Origin: Conexibacter woesei Iso977N
GTDB taxonomy: Bacteria; Actinomycetota; Thermoleophilia; Solirubrobacterales; Solirubrobacteraceae
Assembly (NCBI RefSeq): GCF_000424625.1
Contig: NZ_AUKG01000001.1
Location: 124,001 to 188,000, forward strand
Length of the DNA: 64,000 bases
Direction: 5' to 3'
Part shown: one piece after another, positions 29,226 to 34,691 of the stretch
How the letters are laid out: every line of letters begins with the position of its first letter
Position numbering within the stretch: the stretch's first letter is position 1
Made by a program: the position numbers and the translations under genes
The notes under the pieces: generated by a model
Database searches by the model: none
The model's input: the letters and a program-made list of their open reading frames with translations, nothing else
What the model was told of the DNA's origin: nothing

Positions 29226-29594
29226 GTGGCCCACGGCACGAACCGACACGAGGCGGACCGGCTTGACCCGGCGTTCGCGCAAGTCGTCGCCGACACGATG
29301 CAGGCGCTCGCGACGCCGAGCCGCGTCCGGATCCTCGGCCGGCTGCAGGCCGGTCCGTGCTCGGTCAACGAGCTGGCCGAGGCGGTGGGGATGGAGGCGT
29401 CCGCCGTGTCGCACCAGCTGCGGCTGCTGCGGCACCTCGGGCTGGTCGTCGGCGAGCGCGACGGTCGCCGGGTCGTCTACGACCTGTACGACGAGCACGT
29501 CGGGGAGCTGCTGACGCAGGCGATCTCCCACGCGGAGCACATGCGCGCCGGGCTCTCGCGCGGCGTACGCGTCGCCGATGCGGCGTCGGCGTGA
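29226..29594 (+). CDS. ArsR/SmtB-family metal sensor (NmtR/CzrA-like)
   Basis: 122-residue winged-helix repressor. ATPSRVRILGRLQAG and the recognition helix EASAVSHQLRLLRHLGLV are clear. There is no CxC in the metal helix; instead the C-terminal helix has DEHVGELLTQAISHAEHM, the histidine/acid alpha-5 site typical of zinc, cobalt or nickel sensors. It precedes and overlaps (GTGA) the His-rich CDF exporter, so it is probably the zinc-type repressor of that exporter. It follows arsC by nine bases and may also be reached by read-through from the ars promoter. Confidence 0.87.
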   Translation: MAHGTNRHEADRLDPAFAQVVADTMQALATPSRVRILGRLQAGPCSVNELAEAVGMEASAVSHQLRLLRHLGLVVGERDGRRVVYDLYDEHVGELLTQAISHAEHMRAGLSRGVRVADAASA

Positions 29595-30244
29595 GCGACC
29601 ACGTGCACGGCCACGCACACGGGCACGGCCACAGCCACGGGCTCGTGGACCCGTCGATCACGCGCTCACGCGACGGCCTCCGGGTCGTGTTGGTGTCCTT
29701 GGTCCTGCTCGGGATCACCGCCGCCGCGCAGGCGGCGATCTACGTCGCGACCGACTCCATCGCTTTGCTCGCCGACCTGATCCACAACGTCGGCGACGCG
29801 TTCACGGCGATCCCGCTGGGCGTCGCGTTCCTGCTGCGCTCCGACCGTGCCGAGCGCGGGGCCGGCCTGGCCGTCGTCGCCACGATCTTCGCCAGCGCCG
29901 TCGTCGCCGCGTTCTTCGCCGTCGACCGCATCATCAACCCGCTGCCGCCCGAGCACCTGCCGGCGCTCGCGCTCGCGGGTGTGGCCGGCGTGATCGGCAA
30001 CGCGATCGCCGCCCGCGTCCGCCTCGCCGGAGGCCGCCGGCTCGACAGCGCCGCGCTCGTCGCCGACGGCAGGCACGCGCAGTCCGACGCGATCGTCTCG
30101 GTCGGCGTCGTCCTCAGCGCGATCGCGGTCGCGCTGGGCGCCCCGATCGCCGATCCGCTCATCGGCCTGGCGATCACGTTGATGATCCTGCGGATCACGT
30201 GGCAGAGCTTCCACACCGTCCGCAACGACGACCGCGGCCGCTGA
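29591..30244 (+). CDS. Cation diffusion facilitator with His-rich N-terminus
   Basis: 217-residue, six-span divalent-cation/proton antiporter. The cytoplasmic N-terminus is DHVHGHAHGHGHSHG, a metal-collecting tail. Both metal-site pairs are canonical: HNVGD in TM2 and HAQSD in TM5 (HxxxD each), pointing to zinc, possibly cobalt or nickel. The usual cytoplasmic C-terminal domain is missing, as in the CDF-like gene at 25773. GTG start 29591 is coupled to the ArsR/SmtB gene. Together with the arsenic genes it forms a metal-defence block. Confidence 0.88.
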   Translation: MSDHVHGHAHGHGHSHGLVDPSITRSRDGLRVVLVSLVLLGITAAAQAAIYVATDSIALLADLIHNVGDAFTAIPLGVAFLLRSDRAERGAGLAVVATIFASAVVAAFFAVDRIINPLPPEHLPALALAGVAGVIGNAIAARVRLAGGRRLDSAALVADGRHAQSDAIVSVGVVLSAIAVALGAPIADPLIGLAITLMILRITWQSFHTVRNDDRGR

Positions 30245-30343
30245 CGGCGGGGCCGGGTTCCGGCGGGTACTTCTGAGGGCTCAGGGTTCATCGTCACCGT
30301 GACGCCGGTTCCTGGCCGGCGCGCGTGTCGGATGGCGAACGTC

Positions 30344-30937
30344 CTAGGACAACAACAGCGCAACGAGACCTAGATAGCCCCCGGCCAAGCACCAGACGAC
30401 GGCTTGACGAAACAACGTCAGCCGCGTGGCAAATGTGTTCTCGCCCTCCGCCATCATGCCGGAATACGCTTTCGCCAACTCGAGATCAATTGGTTGTTGC
30501 AGCGAACTCATTACGGCGGCGTGGATGTTTCGGAAGTCAGCCCGCGTGACCATGATCGCCGCCGCTCCGCCGACTCCGTACACGAGCGCCGCGAGCCCGA
30601 GGATCCACAGCACGCTGACCCATAGGTCCGGCCGGTGGGAAGCCAGACTCGCGCCCAGCCCACCAAGCGCCGCCACAGCCACTGTGAACAGCCACTGCGC
30701 CCGTCCGCGAAGAGCTTGTAGATCCGCCTGCTGGCGATCAGACTGGCGACGGCCCTCTTCGATCAACAGCTTGAGTTCATCCTGACTCCACTGGGTGACG
30801 TCCCCCGGTTTGAGTTGGTCAGCCGCGAACGCGGGCAACTTCTTGCCTGGGACGAGCAGACTGAGGAAGTGGATCAGATAGATAAACTGACTACTAGCAA
30901 CCTCGGCCCGCTTAGACCACCCTGGCAACTTAGGCAT
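30344..30937 (-). CDS. Small membrane protein of putative graspetide cluster
   Basis: 197 residues, last gene of a five-gene overlapping minus-strand operon. After a soluble N-terminus comes a charged coiled-coil-like helix (ELKLLIEEGRRQSDRQQADL) leading into two close hydrophobic spans (WLFTVAVAALGGLGASL, SVLWILGLAALVYGVGG), a soluble stretch, and a final span (AVVWCLAGGYLGLVALLLS). The start overlaps the ATP-grasp gene by eight bases. No transporter or protease motif is seen. In a RiPP cluster it could be an immunity, export or membrane-receptor factor; that is inference. GC content is visibly below the surrounding 70%. Confidence 0.75.
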   Translation of the reverse strand: MPKLPGWSKRAEVASSQFIYLIHFLSLLVPGKKLPAFAADQLKPGDVTQWSQDELKLLIEEGRRQSDRQQADLQALRGRAQWLFTVAVAALGGLGASLASHRPDLWVSVLWILGLAALVYGVGGAAAIMVTRADFRNIHAAVMSSLQQPIDLELAKAYSGMMAEGENTFATRLTLFRQAVVWCLAGGYLGLVALLLS

Positions 30938-31856
30938 GCTCTAGATACCTCGCGACCGCGGCGCTGACCTGCGAGCAGACGGGCTCGGGTAGAAAGAGCC
31001 ACTGGCCGGCTGGATTCAAGTCAATGAACAGCCACCGCGTCCCGGTGTCGAGCCAGTCTTGACTGGAATAGCCCAACCCCATGTCATTCGCGATCTTGAG
31101 CGCAAGCGCCTCTAGCTCGGGCTCGGATGTCACACGGAAGCTGGAGTGGGCCGCCTCGCTGCGCCGCCAGTCCAGGGGCAACTCGTCCGCCTCAAGCTCG
31201 CAGCTCCACGCACGGTCGGCGCATGTAACGACGCGCAGGTGACGGCGAGCCACAATGCGCTCCTGCAACAGAAAGGGCGCCCCCGTTAGGGCCGCTAGGC
31301 GTGGGTCATCGCGCTGCATCTCCTGAGCCCATACCACCTTTGCATTCCCATCGAGCTCGACGAAATGCCCGGGGCCGAGTGGCTTGATCACCAATCGGTC
31401 CCCGAGTTGTTCCGGGATCATTCCAGGGCTTCGAACGACCGCTGTACGTGGCGCCGCAATTCCGAGTCGACGCGCGTGGGCTAGTTGCCGCAGCTTGTTC
31501 TCCGCTGCGAGCAACCGGGGGTAAGGCGTCAGCCAATCAACTCCCGGGTGGCTTGCTATCCCTACAACAAGAGATATGAAGGCGGCTCTCTCGGCCGAGG
31601 CTTGCGAGCCGGATACCACTGATCGGCGCCACCCGGGGGCGCTCAGCCGCCGCACCCACCCCCGCGAGTCAGAAAGGCCGACTGACCTAAGCTCGGCCGC
31701 GTCGCCCACTTGAAGAAGCTCGGCGTCGTCGAGGACGTAGTCAACGCCGTCCAGCGTCGATGCGTCCACAACGAGCGGCTCAGCGGATCCAGCAAACGCG
31801 AGCACCGCCTGCACGTGCTCGTCGTCGCGACTGCCGATGATGAGCGAAGAAGTCAG
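30930..31856 (-). CDS. MvdD/RimK-like ATP-grasp ligase, candidate graspetide maturase
   Basis: 308-residue ATP-grasp enzyme. The N-terminus SSLIIGSRDDEHVQAVLAF is the pre-ATP-grasp fold of graspetide ligases. Then come AAENKLRQLAHARRLGIAAP, RLVIKPLGPGHF (ATP lysine), QERIVARRHLRVV, LPLDWRR, and the metal-binding end WLFIDLNPAGQWLFLP. Such enzymes join Asp/Glu side chains to Thr/Ser/Lys of a precursor as omega-esters or amides. No ATG, GTG or TTG exists in frame early enough; CTG 31856 overlaps the upstream peptide's stop as CTGA and restores the conserved N-terminus. The first conventional start (GTG 31814) would delete 14 conserved residues. Directly preceded by three paralogous short peptides. 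Confidence 0.85.
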   Translation of the reverse strand: MTSSLIIGSRDDEHVQAVLAFAGSAEPLVVDASTLDGVDYVLDDAELLQVGDAAELRSVGLSDSRGWVRRLSAPGWRRSVVSGSQASAERAAFISLVVGIASHPGVDWLTPYPRLLAAENKLRQLAHARRLGIAAPRTAVVRSPGMIPEQLGDRLVIKPLGPGHFVELDGNAKVVWAQEMQRDDPRLAALTGAPFLLQERIVARRHLRVVTCADRAWSCELEADELPLDWRRSEAAHSSFRVTSEPELEALALKIANDMGLGYSSQDWLDTGTRWLFIDLNPAGQWLFLPEPVCSQVSAAVARYLEHA

Positions 31857-32020
31857 AGTTCGAGGATGTCGTCGTCGGGAACATCCTCAGTGTCGTCGTC
31901 GATGGTTTCCTTGGTCGCAGTGATGCGAGTCTCGCCGACCGTCGCCGAAACGGGCGCAGGCTCACCCAGAACGCGATAGAGCGAGTCCTCAATCACCAGC
32001 GACTCCGGCGAGTTATTCAT
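31853..32020 (-). CDS. Candidate graspetide precursor peptide 1
   Basis: 55 residues, beginning MNNSPESLVIEDSLYRVLGE. The middle block has LYRVLGEPAP, then GETRITATKETIDDDTED and an acidic end VPDDDILEL. The Thr/Lys residues followed by an Asp/Glu cluster are what an ATP-grasp ligase would link. It shares the EPxP-(N)-GETxxTxxxET(I/V)D(D/E) plan with two upstream peptides. Its TGA overlaps the CTG start of the ligase by four bases, and its ATG lies inside the end of peptide 2 (eight-base overlap). Too short for standard gene finding; conservation within the operon is the evidence that it is real. Confidence 0.75.
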   Translation of the reverse strand: MNNSPESLVIEDSLYRVLGEPAPVSATVGETRITATKETIDDDTEDVPDDDILEL

Positions 32021-32123
32021 GATGATCGCCAAACTCCTCGTCGATGGTTTCGATCGTCTTCGTCATGCGAGTCTCCCCCAAGGCAAGGGCGTCAGGAGCA
32101 GGCACGGCAAGCAACTCATACAT
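32013..32123 (-). CDS. Candidate graspetide precursor peptide 2
   Basis: 36 residues: MYELLAVPAPDALALGETRM, then TKTIETIDEEFGDHHE. It is the shortest paralogue: the leader is cut down to the YELLAVPAP block, and the GETRMTKTIETIDEE block aligns gap-free with peptide 1 (GETRITATKETIDDD). The ending has two histidines. Overlaps peptide 3 and peptide 1 by eight bases each. Candidate linkages would be between its Thr residues (and Lys22) and Glu/Asp25-32. Confidence 0.7.
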   Translation of the reverse strand: MYELLAVPAPDALALGETRMTKTIETIDEEFGDHHE

Positions 32124-32304
32124 TGAGCTCACCTGAACCGGCGATGATGTCGACGTCGAACTCAACAGCTTCAGCGTCATTGTCCACGGTCTCCTTCTGA
32201 CGAGTGTGGGTCGTCTCGCCAGCGCGGCCGTTCGCCGGCACCGGCTCCGATAGAACCCCGTAGAGACTGACGAGGCAGCCTTCAGCAGTCACAGAGCCGA
32301 CCAT
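32116..32304 (-). CDS. Candidate graspetide precursor peptide 3
   Basis: 62 residues, first gene of the operon. After MVGSVTAEGCLV comes SLYGVLSEPVPANGRAGETT, aligned with peptide 1's SLYRVLGEPAP, then HTRQKETVDNDAEAVEFDVD and a longer tail IIAGSGELNV. The core KETVDND has one Asn where peptides 1 and 2 have Asp or Glu, so the ring pattern may differ. A single cysteine near the N-terminus is not shared. No Shine-Dalgarno precedes ATG 32304; a plausible -10 element eight bases upstream suggests a leaderless start. Confidence 0.7.
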   Translation of the reverse strand: MVGSVTAEGCLVSLYGVLSEPVPANGRAGETTHTRQKETVDNDAEAVEFDVDIIAGSGELNV

Positions 32305-32312
32305 ACGCGACG

Positions 32313-32340
32313 GAGATATGGCGAGATCACCGATGGTCAG
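32313..32340 (-). promoter_or_regulatory. Possible promoter of the graspetide operon
   Basis: On the minus strand CTGACC (32340-32335), 16-bp spacer, TATCTC (32318-32313), with the ATG of peptide 3 starting nine bases further on. The hexamers are imperfect, but the spacing and the absence of any ribosome-binding site fit a leaderless transcript. Confidence 0.35.
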
Positions 32341-32703
32341 GGCTCAGCCCTCGGATCTCTCGACTCAGCCTTGTGTCTAGCGTAACCAAGAGCAGGCTCA
32401 TCTGATACGAGGTCCCCGCCGGTCGAAGCGGTTGGCGAACGCGAGCCTCGGGCTTCCGAAAGCGCACCCAGCGAGAATGATCGTGAAGCGCTGAGCATCG
32501 CAACGGGCACCCGGCTCGCCCGCGTCGCGCGGGCGATGATGATCGACGAAACGCCGTCGCCGCCAGCTCAAGGATCCCCGCGCGCGCCTGCGCAATCTTA
32601 CGAACTGGGCGACCTGGAGCGCGCCGGGCACGTCGCTAAGCACGAGGCGATCGACGCCGAGGGTCAGGCCGACCGCGGCGTTCGCAGAGAGTTCTTCGTC
32701 CCC
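32341..32703. other. Gene-poor stretch between graspetide operon and tRNA-Asp
   Basis: About 360 bases in which I find no convincing gene. Short frames exist on both strands (for example 32398-32643 on the minus strand) but they are arginine-rich, lack Shine-Dalgarno sequences and match no family I know. A short GGGCTGAGCCC hairpin lies near 32340-32352. Base composition rises back toward the chromosomal average across it, as at the edge of an acquired segment. Confidence 0.4.
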
Positions 32704-32744
32704 GAAAACACAAACACCGCCGCTCTAGCCGAGACGGCGGTGTT
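32704..32744 (-). terminator. Rho-independent terminator of tRNA-Asp
   Basis: Minus-strand stem AACACCGCCG / CGGCGGTGTT (10 perfect pairs, arms at 32735-32744 and 32713-32722) with a 12-base loop, followed by TGTGTTTT. It starts eight bases after the tRNA 3' end and is the clearest intrinsic terminator in the window. Confidence 0.85.
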
Positions 32745-32751
32745 GAAAGGA

Positions 32752-32825
<74 letters not shown>

Positions 32826-32890
32826 GAGTCGATCGGGACGCACATTATGGCAGCAGTTGGGTCGGCGTGGAGTGACGGGGTTCGCGCCTG

Positions 32891-33190
32891 CGGAGACTGG
32901 CGAACGCGGGAAGTGATGCGATGGACGACGCATCGGTACCGCTGAGGTTCGCAGTGGTAGGAGGTGTGGCCGCGGATGCGACGGATGGCGTTGCCCAGGG
33001 CGACCGTGACCGCGTGTACCGACGACGGCGGAGACCGCCGAACGCTTGGCGTGATGCGACGTGCCACGCATCGGTACCGCTGAGGCTCGCGGTGGCGGCA
33101 GTGTGGCCGTGGATGCGACGGATGGCGTTGCCGAGGGCGATCGGGACCGCGTGTACCGACGGCGGCGGAGACCGGCGAACGCGGGAGTTT
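32891..33190 (+). repeat. Tandem ~138-bp repeat, two copies plus partial third
   Basis: The marker CGGAGAC(C/T)G(G/C)CGAACGC occurs at 32891, 33029 and 33166, giving periods of 138 and 137 bp. Within each unit GCATCGGTACCGCTGAGG and GGATGCGACGGATGGCGTTG are identical, and CCGCGTGTACCGACG ends the unit. The two full copies differ by scattered substitutions, so the duplication is not brand new. No ORF with protein-like composition covers it. It fills the 420-base gap between tRNA-Asp and the P450 gene. Function unknown. Confidence 0.85.
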
Positions 33191-33248
33191 CGGGACGCGT
33201 GTGACCCGGAAACTGGCTGGTTGGCCAAATCGGTTGTACGGTTCCGGC

Positions 33249-34670
33249 ATGGGTGAGGTGAGGGTTTTTGCCCCGGAGGCGCCGACGAGTACGAACCCGT
33301 TCAGGCGGATGGCGGGCGACTATGCGATCGAGCGCACGGCCAGGGGCAAGTTCCCGCCGGGCGATACGGAGTTCTCGATGAAGCGGACGATGGGGTTCAC
33401 CCGGGATCCGCTCACGTTGCTGCTGGACGCCTACGAGCGCTACGGACCGGTCTTCACGCAACGCGTCTTCCACCAGAACATCGTGTTCGTGCTGGGGCCG
33501 GAGGCCAACCACCACCTGCTGGTCTCCAACGCCTCCAACTACGAGTGGCGCACGGGGCACTACGGCGACCTGATGCCGCTCCTCGGCGACGGCATGCTCG
33601 CGATCGACGGGTCGTTCCACCGCCTGTCGCGCAAGGCCATGCTCCCGATGTTCCACCGAGAGCGGATCGCACAGGCGACCGATCTGATGGAGGAGGAGGT
33701 CGACCGCGCGCTCGCGCAGTGGCACGACGGCATGCAGATCGACCTGTACCACTGGACCCGCGAGCTCGCCCTGCGCATCGCCATGCGCGCGCTGTTCGGC
33801 CTCGACCCCGACGAGGCCCAGAGGACCCACGGCATCAACCCCGCCGACGAGTTCGAGAACGCGCTGAGCTTCTGGTCAAAGGACTACGTGTTGCAGGTCC
33901 TGCGCGGTCCGCGCTCGCCGTGGAACAAGATGCGCGCCGCGGCCAAGCGGCTGGACTCCGTCATCTACGCCGAGATCAACCGGCGCCGCGCCGCCAAAGA
34001 CCTGGGCGACGACCTCCTCGGCCTCCTGCTCGCCACCGCCCACGACGAGGACGGGCGCCTCGCGCTCACCGACCGCAACATCCGCGACGAGGTCATGACG
34101 CTGCTCTTCGCGGGCCACGACACGACGACCTCGACGGTCGCCTTCCTCTTCTACGAGCTCTCCCGCAACCCGCAGCTCGCCGAGCAGCCGGACTTCGACC
34201 TGGGCACCGCCCTCGACGAGACCCTGCGCATCTACCCGCCCGCCTGGATCGGCCCCCGCCGCGCGATCGGCGACGCGACGATCGCCGGCGTCGACATCCC
34301 GGCCCGCGTCCCGGTGGAGTACTCCTCCTGGGTCTCCCACCACCTCCCCGACGTCTGGGACGACCCCTTCACCTTCAAGCCGGAGCGGTTCTCCGCCGCC
34401 AACCGCGACAGGATCCCCAAGGGCGCCTACGTCCCCTTCGGCGGCGGCTCCCGCACGTGCATCGGGATGCGCTTCGGCCAGGCCGAGATCCACGTGATCG
34501 CGTCGAAGATCCTGAGCAAGTACCGCCTCGAAGTGGATCCGGGCTACGCGCTCACCGTCCGCCAGATGCCGACGATCGGCCCCCGCGACGGCATGCCCGT
34601 GACCGTCCGGACCGCCCGTCCCGCCGCCGGCCTCGGCGGCGATGGCATGCACGAGCCCATCGCCGCCTAG
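33249..34670 (+). CDS. Cytochrome P450
   Basis: 473-residue monooxygenase. I-helix FAGHDTTTSTVAF, ExxR ETLRIYPP, the segment FKPERFSAANRD, and heme loop FGGGSRTCIGMRFG are all present. Length and the YPPAWIGPRRA segment suit CYP102/CYP4-like or plant-type sequences more than small class I P450s. I start at ATG 33249 (MGEVRVFAPEAP); the longer frame would begin inside the repeat region. No regulator or redox partner is adjacent. Substrate unknown, a long-chain or terpenoid hydroxylation being typical for this group. Confidence 0.92.
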   Translation: MGEVRVFAPEAPTSTNPFRRMAGDYAIERTARGKFPPGDTEFSMKRTMGFTRDPLTLLLDAYERYGPVFTQRVFHQNIVFVLGPEANHHLLVSNASNYEWRTGHYGDLMPLLGDGMLAIDGSFHRLSRKAMLPMFHRERIAQATDLMEEEVDRALAQWHDGMQIDLYHWTRELALRIAMRALFGLDPDEAQRTHGINPADEFENALSFWSKDYVLQVLRGPRSPWNKMRAAAKRLDSVIYAEINRRRAAKDLGDDLLGLLLATAHDEDGRLALTDRNIRDEVMTLLFAGHDTTTSTVAFLFYELSRNPQLAEQPDFDLGTALDETLRIYPPAWIGPRRAIGDATIAGVDIPARVPVEYSSWVSHHLPDVWDDPFTFKPERFSAANRDRIPKGAYVPFGGGSRTCIGMRFGQAEIHVIASKILSKYRLEVDPGYALTVRQMPTIGPRDGMPVTVRTARPAAGLGGDGMHEPIAA

Positions 34671-34691
34671 AGAGCCGGAGCGCCGCGCGCG

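Noticed and set aside
29226-30244. The His-type ArsR/CDF pair as part of the arsenic operon proper
   Set aside because: It follows arsC by nine bases and may be read through, but its sensor lacks the As(III) cysteines, so I treat it as a separate zinc-type unit.
32398-32643. 81-codon minus-strand frame near the peptide cluster as a fourth precursor
   Set aside because: It lacks the EPxP and GETxxT blocks, is Arg-rich and has no overlap with the operon.
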